Below, in pieces: positions 25,301-33,857 of a stretch of DNA of 43,859 nucleotides. The stretch covers positions 1 through 43,859 of the forward strand of contig JBMYXI010000021.1 in assembly GCA_049608225.1 (NCBI GenBank), given 5' to 3'. Positions within the stretch are counted from its first letter, which is position 1. Every line of letters starts with the position of its first letter. The notes below the pieces were generated by a model. It saw only the letters and a list, made by a program, of their open reading frames with translations. It ran no database searches and was not told the origin of the DNA. The stretch is from Parashewanella sp049608225. Lineage in GTDB: Bacteria; Pseudomonadota; Gammaproteobacteria; Enterobacterales; Shewanellaceae. The position numbers were made by a program, and so were the translations under genes.

Positions 25301-26632
25301 ATGAGTCAAGACCATTGGTATAGTAGACGTTCTAGTGAAGATAAAAACCGTCGTAATGACCATCGTAGTCCCTTTCAAAGAGACAGAGCCCGAGTCCTTC
25401 ATTCAGCCGCATTTAGAAGATTACAAGCCAAAACACAAGTGTTAGGCGTGGGAATGAATGATTTTTATCGTACTCGTCTGACTCACTCTTTGGAAGTGTC
25501 TCAAATTGGAACTGGCATTTTAGCTCAGCTAAACGACAAGCATCCCGACTTAGCCTTTTTATTGAATTCTGATAGCCTTGTTGAAACTCTGTGTTTAGCC
25601 CATGATATCGGTCACCCACCCTTCGGTCATGGTGGCGAAATTGCATTGAATTATATGATGCGAAATAACGGTGGTTTCGAAGGCAATGGTCAAACTTTTC
25701 GAATTTTGAGCAAACTCGAACCCTATACGCCTGAATTAGGGATGAATTTAACCCGTCGAACGCTACTTGGTATTTTAAAGTACCCAGCCTTATATCAACA
25801 CTTACGTCAACCCTATGCATTAGAGCGAGCAACAAGCTATCGTCAACTCAAGCCCGCGCAATGGCCGGTTGTAAAAGGGGTTTATGATAACGACCAAGAT
25901 GTGCTCGACTGGGTGATCAAACCACTTTGTGACGACGATAAATCACTGTTTTTATCGGCCAACACAACCTGTGATTCATTACACAAGCGAACCCAATATA
26001 AATCTCTCGATTGTTCAATAATGGAACTGGCTGATGATATTGCTTACGCGGTTCACGATCTAGAAGATGCGATCGTCATGGGTATCGTGACCAAAGAGCA
26101 ATGGACACAAACAGTCTTCGAACAACTAAATGGTATTGATAATAACTGGATCCAGTCAGAAATCTTGCCATTAGAAAGTAAACTATTTAATTGTCATCAT
26201 CATATTAGAAAAGATGCCATTGGCACACTAGTCAATAGCCTAGTCACGGCGATATCGATCACCGAAAACCAAGACTTTCGTGAACCATTACTTCGTTATA
26301 ACGCAATCATGGCTGATGACTTCTTATGTGTACTCGAAACCTTAAAATGCTTTGTTTATAACCGTGTTATCAGGCGCCCAGAGATTCAAATGCTTGAGTA
26401 TAAAGGTCAGCAAATTGTGATGGAACTTTTTGAAGCATTTGCATCTGATCCAAAGCGGCTCCTGCCCTATAGTACTCAAGAGCGATGGGATTGCGTGGAA
26501 ATGACCGATGGTAATACCTTACGAGTGATTTCTGATTATATTTCAGGTATGACAGACGACTTTGCAACTCGTCTTTATCAGCAACTGTTCAGCCCTAACT
26601 CCAATGGCATTATCGAAATTAGCCAAGTATAA
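25301..26632 (+). CDS. dGTPase-like HD-domain triphosphohydrolase
   Basis: Deoxyguanosinetriphosphate triphosphohydrolase-like proteins hydrolyse dNTPs to deoxynucleosides and triphosphate; relatives also take part in dNTP control and phage defence. The 443-residue protein starts with the family's RRSSEDKNRRNDHRSPFQRD and has the HD-domain ligands in RLTHSLEVSQIG and HDIGHPPFGHGGE (near 101). ELADDIAYAVHDLEDA follows in the second half. AAAGGAAAAAG precedes the ATG. Length suits the shorter dGTPase-like type rather than E. coli Dgt (505). Substrate range cannot be read from sequence. Confidence 0.92.
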   Translation: MSQDHWYSRRSSEDKNRRNDHRSPFQRDRARVLHSAAFRRLQAKTQVLGVGMNDFYRTRLTHSLEVSQIGTGILAQLNDKHPDLAFLLNSDSLVETLCLAHDIGHPPFGHGGEIALNYMMRNNGGFEGNGQTFRILSKLEPYTPELGMNLTRRTLLGILKYPALYQHLRQPYALERATSYRQLKPAQWPVVKGVYDNDQDVLDWVIKPLCDDDKSLFLSANTTCDSLHKRTQYKSLDCSIMELADDIAYAVHDLEDAIVMGIVTKEQWTQTVFEQLNGIDNNWIQSEILPLESKLFNCHHHIRKDAIGTLVNSLVTAISITENQDFREPLLRYNAIMADDFLCVLETLKCFVYNRVIRRPEIQMLEYKGQQIVMELFEAFASDPKRLLPYSTQERWDCVEMTDGNTLRVISDYISGMTDDFATRLYQQLFSPNSNGIIEISQV

Positions 26633-26672
26633 ACCAGCAAATCAAAAGTGAATAAATATCTAAATTAACACT

Positions 26673-26703
26673 AAGGCTCAGGATAAACCGCTGCCAGAGC
26701 CTT
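26673..26703. terminator. Bidirectional hairpin between dgt-like and lrp
   Basis: AAGGCTC (26673-26679) and GAGCCTT (26697-26703) form a perfect 7-bp stem between the convergent dgt-like and lrp genes. AT-rich DNA flanks both sides. Confidence 0.55.
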
Positions 26704-26749
26704 AAATTAAAGCCTATTTATACTATAAAAGGCGTTTTTTTTACTATGA

Positions 26750-27247
26750 CTAAATTGCAATTTTATTAGTTTGCTTTACTTCTTCCATCACAACATAAGT
26801 ACGTGTATCAGACACTGAAGGAAGCTTTAATAACGTTTCACCAAGCAGTTGTCTATAGGCTGACATATCAGCCACTCTTGCTTTCAACAAGTAGTCGAAA
26901 TCGCCTGAAACTAAGTGACACTCTTGAATATCATCCAATGTTTGCACTGCGCGATTAAAATTATCGAATACATCTGGCGTGTCACGATTTAAAGTAATTT
27001 CGACAAATACCAGTAGAGAAGCACCAAGTAAGTGTGGATTAACGAGGGCTGTATAACCATTTATATAGCCTTGTTTCTCTAATCGCTTTACGCGTTCAAG
27101 GCAAGGTGTTGGGCTTAAACCAACTCTTTTGGATAATTCAACATTTGAAATACGTCCATCCAGTTGGAGCTCATTTAATATATTGCGGTCAATACGATCT
27201 AAGTCTTTTATAGGACTCTTATTACTTTGCTGCATATTTTTAACCAT
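26750..27247 (-). CDS. lrp: Leucine-responsive regulatory protein Lrp
   Basis: Lrp is a global amino-acid-responsive DNA-binding regulator. The 165-residue product is close to enterobacterial Lrp throughout: LDRIDRNILNELQ, the helix-turn-helix NVELSKRVGLSPTPCLERVK, YTALVNPHLLGASLLVFVEI, and the RAM/ACT-type effector domain IQECHLVSGDFDYLLKARV with VMEEVKQTNK at the end. I chose the start at 27247 because AGGGGTAA lies just upstream; the next ATG (27235) has no ribosome site. It is divergent from alanine dehydrogenase, which it probably regulates, as AsnC/Lrp proteins commonly control neighbours of amino acid catabolism. Confidence 0.96.
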   Translation of the reverse strand: MVKNMQQSNKSPIKDLDRIDRNILNELQLDGRISNVELSKRVGLSPTPCLERVKRLEKQGYINGYTALVNPHLLGASLLVFVEITLNRDTPDVFDNFNRAVQTLDDIQECHLVSGDFDYLLKARVADMSAYRQLLGETLLKLPSVSDTRTYVVMEEVKQTNKIAI

Positions 27248-27313
27248 TTACCCCTAAAAAAAAGGTGTTTTATGCTGCTAATAAGCGAATTTTAGCAACA
27301 TAAACTTCAACAG

Positions 27314-27356
27314 GGATACTATACTAAATATCCTAAAGAGAATCACCACCTAGGTG
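27314..27356. promoter_or_regulatory. Candidate operators between lrp and ald
   Basis: The 168-base divergent region holds an interrupted inverted repeat GGATA (27314-27318) / TATCC (27329-27333). A perfect 10-base palindrome CACCTAGGTG (27347-27356) lies about 60 bases before the ald ATG. A looser GCTAA...TTAGC pair also lies at about 27274-27293. One or more may bind Lrp; none matches the E. coli Lrp consensus well enough to be firm. Confidence 0.35.
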
Positions 27357-27415
27357 AATAAAATAACAACAAAATCTCACAAAAAGTGAAATTTTATGCA
27401 ATTAGAGGCTGAAAA

Positions 27416-28528
27416 ATGATTATTGGTGTTCCAAAGGAAATTAAAAACCACGAGTATCGTGTTGGTATGGTTCCTTCAAGCGTTCGCGAATTGACTCTAA
27501 AGGGTCATCAAGTATTTGTACAGGCGGCTGCTGGTGAAGGTATCGGCTTTACTGACCAAGATTATGTTCAAGCTGGTGCAGAAATATTAGCAACTGCGGC
27601 AGAGGTTTTTGCACAAGCAGAAATGATTGTAAAAGTAAAAGAGCCTCTAGCTGTTGAGCGTGCAATGCTTCGTAACGACCAAATCTTATTCACCTATTTG
27701 CATTTGGCGCCAGATCTCCCTCAAACACAAGATTTAGTTGAAAGTGGCGCTGTTTGTATCGCTTATGAAACGGTAACCGACGATCGTGGTGCTCTACCTC
27801 TTCTTGCTCCTATGTCAGAAGTTGCTGGTCGCATGTCAATCCAAGCGGGTGCGATGGCATTAGAAAAATCATCTGGCGGTCGTGGCATGCTACTTGGTGG
27901 TGTACCGGGAGTTGAACCTGCAAAAGTTGTGATCATCGGTGGCGGTATGGTTGGCTGTAACGCGGCGCAAATGGCAATTGGTATGGGGGCTGATGTGGTG
28001 ATTTTAGATCGCTCAATCGATGCTCTGCGTCGTATCAATGTTCAATTTGGTTCACGTGTTAAAGCTGTTTATTCAACTGCAGATGCCATTGAGCGCCATA
28101 TTCTTGATGCTGATCTTGTAGTTGGTGGTGTATTGATCCCAGGCGCTGCGGCACCGAAACTGATCACTCGTGACCACATTAGCCGCATGAAAACAGGTAG
28201 TGCGATTGTTGACGTAGCCATTGACCAAGGTGGTTGTGCTGAAACATCAAAAGCAACCACTCACCAAGAACCGACTTATATCGTTGATGGTGTTGTACAT
28301 TATTGCGTTGCCAATATGCCTGGTGCCGTTGCTCGTACTTCTACGTTTGCTCTTAACAATGCAACGTTGCCGTACATCATCAAACTTGCCGATAACGGTT
28401 ACAAAGCAGCACTGCAAACAGATAAGCACTTACTAAATGGCTTAAATGTTATGCACGGTAAAGTCACCATCAAAGAAGTTGCTGAAGCTCATGGAATGGA
28501 TTATGTTCCAGCAGAACAAATGATCTAA
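27416..28528 (+). CDS. ald: Alanine dehydrogenase
   Basis: Ald catalyses reversible NAD-dependent deamination of L-alanine to pyruvate and ammonia. The 370-residue protein carries the AlaDH/PNT signature MIIGVPKEIKNHEYRVGM and the catalytic region IVKVKEP (Lys near 75) with FTYLHLAPD (His near 96). The Rossmann motif VVIIGGGMVGCNAAQMAIGMGA lies near 170-190, and IVDVAIDQGG (Asp near 270) and NMPGAVARTSTFALNNATLPY follow. The length is typical. It has its own terminator and lies divergent from lrp. AGAGG precedes the ATG by 7 bases. Confidence 0.97.
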   Translation: MIIGVPKEIKNHEYRVGMVPSSVRELTLKGHQVFVQAAAGEGIGFTDQDYVQAGAEILATAAEVFAQAEMIVKVKEPLAVERAMLRNDQILFTYLHLAPDLPQTQDLVESGAVCIAYETVTDDRGALPLLAPMSEVAGRMSIQAGAMALEKSSGGRGMLLGGVPGVEPAKVVIIGGGMVGCNAAQMAIGMGADVVILDRSIDALRRINVQFGSRVKAVYSTADAIERHILDADLVVGGVLIPGAAAPKLITRDHISRMKTGSAIVDVAIDQGGCAETSKATTHQEPTYIVDGVVHYCVANMPGAVARTSTFALNNATLPYIIKLADNGYKAALQTDKHLLNGLNVMHGKVTIKEVAEAHGMDYVPAEQMI

Positions 28529-28546
28529 CCACATTTTCTTTCCATT

Positions 28547-28575
28547 AAGGGAGCATTTTGCTCCCTTTTCTTTTT
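28547..28575 (+). terminator. Intrinsic terminator of ald
   Basis: AAGGGAGC (28547-28554), loop ATTTT, GCTCCCTT (28560-28567), followed by TTCTTTTT: a textbook rho-independent terminator 19 bases after the ald stop. Confidence 0.9.
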
Positions 28576-28673
28576 AACAAGCGATACTTCGATTACCGCA
28601 ATCGATAATTTGGTCTTTACCCTAGAATTCAAATTACCTACAATCGCTGCAATATAAAAATATGGAGACGATA

Positions 28674-29627
28674 ATGAGTCAAGCTCGACACTGTAAACTT
28701 TTGATCTTAGGTTCTGGTCCTGCAGGCTACACAGCAGCAGTATACGCTGCACGCGCAAACTTAAGCCCTGTTATGATCACAGGTATGCAACAAGGTGGAC
28801 AGTTAACCACAACAACAGAAGTTGAAAACTGGCCAGGGGATGCTGATGACTTAACGGGCCCTGCATTAATGGATCGCATGCAAAAACATGCAGAGAAGTT
28901 TGAAACAGAAATTATCTTTGATCACATCAACGAAACAGACTTAACTAAACGTCCGTTTACTTTGAAAGGTGATTCTGGTGTTTATACTTGTGATGCTTTA
29001 ATTATCGCCACCGGTGCTTCAGCAATGTACCTTGGTCTTGAATCTGAACAAGCATTCATGGGTAAAGGCGTTTCAGCATGCGCAACCTGTGATGGTTTCT
29101 TTTATCGTAACCAAAAAGTTGCTGTTGTTGGTGGCGGTAATACCGCTGTTGAAGAAGCACTTTATTTAAGCAACATTGCTGCCGAAGTTCATTTAGTTCA
29201 CCGTCGTGATAGCTTCAGATCAGAAAAAATCTTAACTGATCGTTTGATGCAAAAAGTGAAAGACGGCAATATTATTCTTCATCTCGATCAAACGATGGAT
29301 GAAGTTGTTGGTGATGACATGGGTGTTACTGGTCTTAAGCTTAAAAGTACCAAAGACGACTCCATTAAAGATCTAGAAGTTGCTGGTGTATTTGTTGCCA
29401 TTGGTCACAAACCAAACACGCAAATTTTTGATGGCCAATTAGATATGAATAACGGCTATATTAAAGTTCAAAGTGGACTTCAAGGTAACGCCACTCAAAC
29501 CAGTGTTGAAGGTGTTTATGCTTGTGGTGATGTAATGGATCAACATTATCGCCAGGCGATTACGTCTGCTGGCGCTGGTTGTATGGCAGCGCTTGATGCT
29601 GAACGTTTTCTTGATGCACAGGAATAA
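28674..29627 (+). CDS. trxB: Thioredoxin reductase
   Basis: TrxB uses NADPH and FAD to reduce thioredoxin in the cytoplasm. From the ATG at 28674 the 317-residue protein shows the FAD dinucleotide motif LGSGPAGYTAAVY, the redox-active CATC (C136 and C139), and the NADPH-binding VAVVGGGNTAVEEALYLSN. The FAD-contacting GVYACGDVMDQHYRQAITSAGAG lies near the end. The frame opens at an ATG four codons earlier, but GGAGA sits in the right place only for 28674. It is monocistronic with a terminator. Confidence 0.97.
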   Translation: MSQARHCKLLILGSGPAGYTAAVYAARANLSPVMITGMQQGGQLTTTTEVENWPGDADDLTGPALMDRMQKHAEKFETEIIFDHINETDLTKRPFTLKGDSGVYTCDALIIATGASAMYLGLESEQAFMGKGVSACATCDGFFYRNQKVAVVGGGNTAVEEALYLSNIAAEVHLVHRRDSFRSEKILTDRLMQKVKDGNIILHLDQTMDEVVGDDMGVTGLKLKSTKDDSIKDLEVAGVFVAIGHKPNTQIFDGQLDMNNGYIKVQSGLQGNATQTSVEGVYACGDVMDQHYRQAITSAGAGCMAALDAERFLDAQE

Positions 29628-29640
29628 ATTGTCTTATCAA

Positions 29641-29670
29641 AAAAAGCCGTTCAAATGAACGGCTTTTTTA
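29641..29670. terminator. Bidirectional intrinsic terminator between trxB and bamC
   Basis: AAAAAGCCGTTC (29641-29652), loop AAAT, GAACGGCTTTTT (29657-29668) is a perfect 12-bp stem with A and T runs on each side. It can serve both convergent genes. Confidence 0.92.
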
Positions 29671-29709
29671 TTATAAGAAAACAGGCTAATACATATGAAC
29701 TGAACGTTC

Positions 29710-30786
29710 CTAGCTTCGCTTCTCTTCCATCAAGTTAACAAATACTTTACTGATGGCTGTCAAAATTGCAGGATCAACGGGCTCATCATCAATATTTTTG
29801 AGTTTGATCGAGGTTTTTTCAGCTTTAGCTAACACTTCAATACGATATGAACCGTCTTCTAATGGCAATTTATCATCAGCGCCAAACATTGAGCTCCAAA
29901 AGCCTGAGTCACTCTTGAGATCAACGAAATATAAGCCTTTACTTGAGTCCATATCCGCAATGGTAAAGCCCATCTCAGGAAGCACAATCCGTAAACGATC
30001 CCAAACTTTATTGAGTTCTGCATTAGCAACCCAATAATTTGTTTCATTTTCGTTGATCAATACCGTTTTAATTCCTGCACTACGCTCTAAACGTAATGCC
30101 GCTGTTTTTGCTTTACGTTCAATGCTCAAGTAAGAAATTGCATTATTAAGCATATCAATAGTGTAACGGCGTTTATCTTCATCAGTTAATGAGGTAACTT
30201 GCCCTTCATCGGTACTATTGACTTCATGATCAACAAGCTTAATGCTAACAACACCTGTTCTGCCGTGTGGTTTTACATCTACGTCAAACTCATAACGTTG
30301 TCTTAAAATTGAAACTTTATCGGCTGACCAGAAATTTGACTCTAATATATCGTGAGTCTCAATCCAGCCTGTTTGGATCATGGCTGGGTTTTCTGACTGC
30401 TTCATAATCGATACACCACTATGCTCAAGGTAGCGACGCAGCGACGATAAAATCTCTTGTTTTAGATCGGATTTACTATCAATTGCCTCGATAACGATTT
30501 TGACACCATCACGTTTATTTTCAACGTGGGTACCTTCAGCTGTTGGCAAAACCTGTAATGGTGGACGTACATCTAGATCTGTACCAATTTTTCCATTACT
30601 GCTCACAACAGGAAGTTGATATTCTGAGCGATAAGTCGGTTGTATCAATCCATTTGGAATAGCCAGTTTCGGCTCAGTTTTAGCACTAACATATTGATCA
30701 TTACCATTGGCTTGCCTGTTTTCAAGCGGCGTTGAACAGGCTGATACCGCCATGATTAGCACTAAAGGGGAAACGTGTTTTAGCAT
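29710..30786 (-). CDS. bamC: Outer membrane assembly lipoprotein BamC
   Basis: BamC (NlpB) is an accessory lipoprotein of the BAM complex that inserts beta-barrel proteins in the outer membrane. The 358-residue product has a lipoprotein signal MLKHVSPLVLIMAVSACS with the lipobox VSAC, an unstructured N-terminal segment containing YQLPVV and DVRPPLQVLP-like sequence that contacts BamD, then two helix-grip domains (the second from about TNYWVANAELNKVWDRLRIVLPE). The start at 30786 is the first ATG; a TTG six codons earlier would overlap dapA. It lies 4 bases after dapA, the usual dapA-bamC order. Confidence 0.92.
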   Translation of the reverse strand: MLKHVSPLVLIMAVSACSTPLENRQANGNDQYVSAKTEPKLAIPNGLIQPTYRSEYQLPVVSSNGKIGTDLDVRPPLQVLPTAEGTHVENKRDGVKIVIEAIDSKSDLKQEILSSLRRYLEHSGVSIMKQSENPAMIQTGWIETHDILESNFWSADKVSILRQRYEFDVDVKPHGRTGVVSIKLVDHEVNSTDEGQVTSLTDEDKRRYTIDMLNNAISYLSIERKAKTAALRLERSAGIKTVLINENETNYWVANAELNKVWDRLRIVLPEMGFTIADMDSSKGLYFVDLKSDSGFWSSMFGADDKLPLEDGSYRIEVLAKAEKTSIKLKNIDDEPVDPAILTAISKVFVNLMEEKRS

Positions 30787-30790
30787 TAAA

Positions 30791-31675
30791 TTATTTAACC
30801 TCAATTTTAGCTTTTTCCATTGCTTCTATAAGCAGACCTTGATTAACCGAAGAAAGTTCAGTCAAAGGTAAACGAATATGACTATCTGTTAACAAACCCA
30901 TCCGATAAGCAGCCCATTTAACGGGTATTGGGTTTGCTTCGATAAACAGTAATCGGTGTAACTCTTCCATCGGCGAATCGGCGGCTGAGGCTTCAGCTGC
31001 CTCACCTGCTAATGCTTTGTCACACATCAACTTAAATTGCTTAGGCACAATATTATTTACAACAGAAATGACCCCGTCACCACCCGCTAATAAAAATTCA
31101 CAAGCAGTCGCATCATCGCCACTAAATAAAACAAAATCATCACCACATAAATCACGCAATTGTTTTACTCTCGAAACATCACCCGTTGCTTCTTTTATTC
31201 CAACAATATTTTTTATTTTCGATAATTCGGCAATAATTTCTGGCAACATGTCCACAGCGGTACGACCTGGGACGTTATAAAGTATTTGTGGAATATCCGT
31301 TGCTGCGGCAACCGCAGTAAAGTGGGCAATCAGTCCCGCAGGAGATGGCTTATTATAGTAAGGCGTGACTCCGAGCATTGCATCAACACCCGTTTCAGCG
31401 AGCGCTTTAGTTAGCTTTACTGATGTGGCCGTTGCATTGGCACCATTACCCGCAATCACTGGCACACGCCCATTTACATATTTTACAGTGTGTTTAACAA
31501 TAGCCAACAATTCATCAAATGTAACCGTTGCTGATTCACCAGTAGTGCCAACAACAACAAGGCCATCAGTCCCTTCACTAATATGAAAATCAATTAAGCG
31601 TTCTAGTCCCGGAAAATCAATACAGCCATCTGAATTCATGGGTGTGATCAAGGCAACAAAACTTCCCTTAAACAT
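30791..31675 (-). CDS. dapA: 4-hydroxy-tetrahydrodipicolinate synthase
   Basis: DapA condenses pyruvate with aspartate semialdehyde, the first committed step to diaminopimelate and lysine. The 294-residue protein begins MFKGSFVALITPM and has GTTGESATVTFDE (Thr pair near 44), VTPYYNKPSPAGLIAHF (Tyr near 107-133), PQILYNVPGRTAVDM, and the Schiff-base Lys in IVGIKEATGDVSR near 161. The upstream in-frame extension of nine codons is discarded because AAGGAG lies before the ATG at 31675. It is followed closely by bamC and lies divergent from gcvR. Confidence 0.97.
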   Translation of the reverse strand: MFKGSFVALITPMNSDGCIDFPGLERLIDFHISEGTDGLVVVGTTGESATVTFDELLAIVKHTVKYVNGRVPVIAGNGANATATSVKLTKALAETGVDAMLGVTPYYNKPSPAGLIAHFTAVAAATDIPQILYNVPGRTAVDMLPEIIAELSKIKNIVGIKEATGDVSRVKQLRDLCGDDFVLFSGDDATACEFLLAGGDGVISVVNNIVPKQFKLMCDKALAGEAAEASAADSPMEELHRLLFIEANPIPVKWAAYRMGLLTDSHIRLPLTELSSVNQGLLIEAMEKAKIEVK

Positions 31676-31903
31676 ATAACACCACTCCTTATATACTCTC
31701 ATTCTGATTGCGATGAGCTATGTTACTGAGGCAAAGCTATATTGACAAGCACATATACCCAAAATCATTCAAAGTGTTAAGGTGAAAGCCACTCTATAAT
31801 AGCTACTTTTGTATAATTTTGACATTAGTGCAAACGAAATTGAATGATCATCAGCCATTGTGTGTTAGCATACGTCGTTTTCTGTAATACATAAGGTAAA
31901 TGC

Positions 31904-32437
31904 ATGACCAAAAATCTAGTTGTTACGGCTATGGGCGCTGATCGTCCGGGAATAGTGAGTCAAATTGCACGACTTGCGAGTGATTGCGATTGTGATATTG
32001 TCGATAGCCGAGTAGCACTATTTGGGAATGAATTTACCTTTGCATTCATGCTTTCCGGTTCATGGGCAGCCATAGCAAAAATAGAAAGTACGTTGCCAGC
32101 TTTAAGCGCAGAGTTAGAACTACTAACCATCATGAAGCGCACATCCACACATACACCTACTCATTTTGCATCAAGAATTGAAGCGACATTCAGTGGCCAA
32201 GATCAGCGCGGTACCATGAAAGCCATCACCGAGTTTTTAGCTGAAAAAAGTCTCGACCTTGCCAGCATGAAGTCACACGCAGAAACGGCAAATGGTGAGC
32301 CAACTCAGCAAATTCAACTTTCAATTAATGTCCCGAATAATCTGCCATTAGATACGCTGGAAAGTGATATTACAGCTTTTGCACATTCTTTATCATTAGA
32401 CTGTAAATTTAAACTACTAACCGATAATAGCGAGTAA
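31904..32437 (+). CDS. gcvR: GcvR-like ACT-domain regulator
   Basis: GcvR binds and holds back the activator GcvA of the glycine cleavage operon in E. coli. The 177-residue protein has two ACT domains: residues about 1-80 (LVVTAMGADRPGIVSQIARLASDCDCDIVDSR) and about 88-170 (ASRIEATFSGQDQRGTMKAITEFLAEKSLDLASM). There is no DNA-binding domain. AAGGT lies before the ATG. It is followed by bcp after 7 bases, the gcvR-bcp order seen next to dapA in many Gammaproteobacteria. No gcv gene is in the window, so its target here is inferred. Confidence 0.88.
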   Translation: MTKNLVVTAMGADRPGIVSQIARLASDCDCDIVDSRVALFGNEFTFAFMLSGSWAAIAKIESTLPALSAELELLTIMKRTSTHTPTHFASRIEATFSGQDQRGTMKAITEFLAEKSLDLASMKSHAETANGEPTQQIQLSINVPNNLPLDTLESDITAFAHSLSLDCKFKLLTDNSE

Positions 32438-32444
32438 AACACCG

Positions 32445-32915
32445 ATGAATACGCTAAAAAGTGGTGATAAAGCGCCCGATTTTACCTTACAAGATCAATT
32501 CGAAAACAGTCACACTTTGACCACTGCATTAAAAAAAGGTCCTGTGTTGGTTTATTTTTATCCAAAAGCCAGCACACCCGGCTGTACTGTGCAAGCGTGC
32601 GGTTTAAGAGACACAAAAACTGAGCTTGATGCTCACAATGTCACTGTATTTGGCATCAGCCCAGATCCAGTAAAGCGCTTAGTTAAATTTTCCGATAAGC
32701 AAGAACTCAACTTTACTTTATTAAGTGACGAAGACCATGCTGTCGCTGACGCATTTGGCGTTTGGGGAGAAAAAAAGTTTATGGGTAAAATCTACGATGG
32801 TATCCACAGATTAAGCTTTTTAATTAACAGCAACGGCAATATTGAGCATGTGTTCAACAAATTTAAAACTAAAGAGCATCATCAAGTCGTGCTTGATTAT
32901 TTAAACACTAAATAG
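32445..32915 (+). CDS. bcp: Thiol peroxidase Bcp (PrxQ type)
   Basis: A thioredoxin-dependent peroxiredoxin that reduces hydrogen peroxide and organic hydroperoxides in the cytoplasm. The 156-residue protein has GDKAPDFTLQDQ at the start and the active site YPKASTPGCTVQACGLRD with peroxidatic C47 and resolving C52 (the five-residue PrxQ spacing). GISPDPVKRLVKFSDKQELNFTLLSDE and GVWGEKKFMGKIYDGIHRLSFLI follow, all as in E. coli Bcp. It lies 7 bases after gcvR and ends before a terminator. Confidence 0.95.
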   Translation: MNTLKSGDKAPDFTLQDQFENSHTLTTALKKGPVLVYFYPKASTPGCTVQACGLRDTKTELDAHNVTVFGISPDPVKRLVKFSDKQELNFTLLSDEDHAVADAFGVWGEKKFMGKIYDGIHRLSFLINSNGNIEHVFNKFKTKEHHQVVLDYLNTK

Positions 32916-32945
32916 CCAAAAGGGCGTATATATATGGTCTCCAGT

Positions 32946-32970
32946 TTTGGGCGCTAAGGTTGCGCCCAAA
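32946..32970. terminator. Bidirectional hairpin after bcp
   Basis: TTTGGGCGC (32946-32954) and GCGCCCAAA (32962-32970) form a perfect 9-bp GC-rich stem around a 7-base loop, between bcp and the convergent dehydrogenase gene. U-tracts are short. Confidence 0.7.
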
Positions 32971-32980
32971 CTTATTACCA

Positions 32981-33856
32981 TTATTTCTTAAATCGTTCCA
33001 ATCTTGCCATTAAGCTTGAAGTATCCCAGCGATTGCCTCCCATATTTTGTACTTCAGCGTAATATTGATCAACCATTGCCGTTAACGGTAAAGCACTGCC
33101 ATTTTTACGAGCTTCATCTAATGCAATGCCGAGATCTTTACGCATCCAATCAATCGCAAATCCGAAATCGTATTTTCCTTCAAGCATCGTTTGGTAACGA
33201 TTTTCCATTTGCCAGCTTTGCGCAGCGCCCTTACTGATCACCTCTACAACTTTCTCACCGTTCAGCCCTGCTCGTTTAGCAAAATTTAATCCTTCTGCTA
33301 ACCCCTGAACGACGCCTGCAATACAAATTTGATTGACCATTTTGGCTAACTGCCCAGCACCGACGTCACCGATAAGTTCAGCGCATCGAGCATAGGAATT
33401 GATTACAGGTTGTACTTTATCAAAAGTACTCTGTTGACCGCCTAACATAATAGTTAGCACACCGTTTTCAGCCCCAGCTTGTCCACCAGAAACAGGGGCA
33501 TCCATAAACTCAACCTGTTGTTGAGCCAATGCCAAGCTCAGCTCTCTGGCAACATCAGCAGAAGCTGTTGTATGGTCAACTAAAATGGCTCCTGCTTTCA
33601 TTGCTGACAAGGCACCCTCGTCACCTAATATAACTTGCTTTAAATCATCATCATTTCCAACACAGGTGAATACAATATCTTGATTTTCTGCAGCAGCTTT
33701 AGGAGTAGCAGCAAGTTTGCCAGAGTAATCTTTTACCCACTTTTCCGCCTTGGTTTGAGTACGATTGTAAACAGTAACTTCATGGCCGTGGTTTACTAAG
33801 TGTCCAGCCATCGGGTAACCCATCACTCCCAACCCAATAAAAGCAACATTTGCCAT
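32981..33856 (-). CDS. Beta-hydroxyacid dehydrogenase, 3-hydroxyisobutyrate dehydrogenase family
   Basis: The 291-residue protein is an NAD(P)-dependent oxidoreductase of the family that includes 3-hydroxyisobutyrate dehydrogenase and tartronate semialdehyde reductase (GlxR/GarR). It has the Rossmann motif VAFIGLGVMGYPMAGHL at the N-terminus, the substrate-binding FMDAPVSGGQAGAENG near 120, and the catalytic Lys region GAGQLAKMVNQICIAG near 165-180. LPLTAMVDQYYAEV closes it. Its ATG lies one base after the stop of the upstream FGGY kinase, so the two form a tight operon. The physiological substrate cannot be fixed; the kinase suggests sugar-acid or polyol catabolism. Confidence 0.85.
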   Translation of the reverse strand: MANVAFIGLGVMGYPMAGHLVNHGHEVTVYNRTQTKAEKWVKDYSGKLAATPKAAAENQDIVFTCVGNDDDLKQVILGDEGALSAMKAGAILVDHTTASADVARELSLALAQQQVEFMDAPVSGGQAGAENGVLTIMLGGQQSTFDKVQPVINSYARCAELIGDVGAGQLAKMVNQICIAGVVQGLAEGLNFAKRAGLNGEKVVEVISKGAAQSWQMENRYQTMLEGKYDFGFAIDWMRKDLGIALDEARKNGSALPLTAMVDQYYAEVQNMGGNRWDTSSLMARLERFKK

Positions 33857-33857
33857 T

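Noticed and set aside
25301..26632. dGTPase-like gene as part of a phage defence system
   Set aside because: Relatives can act in defence, but no partner gene or mobile context is present, and the neighbours are lipid and amino acid genes; ordinary dNTP control is the simpler reading.
31812..31848. Promoter for gcvR from TATAAT at 31812 or TTGACA at 31819
   Set aside because: TATAAT lacks a -35 at proper spacing, and TTGACA needs an 18-base spacer to a poor AATGAT; too weak to report as a feature.
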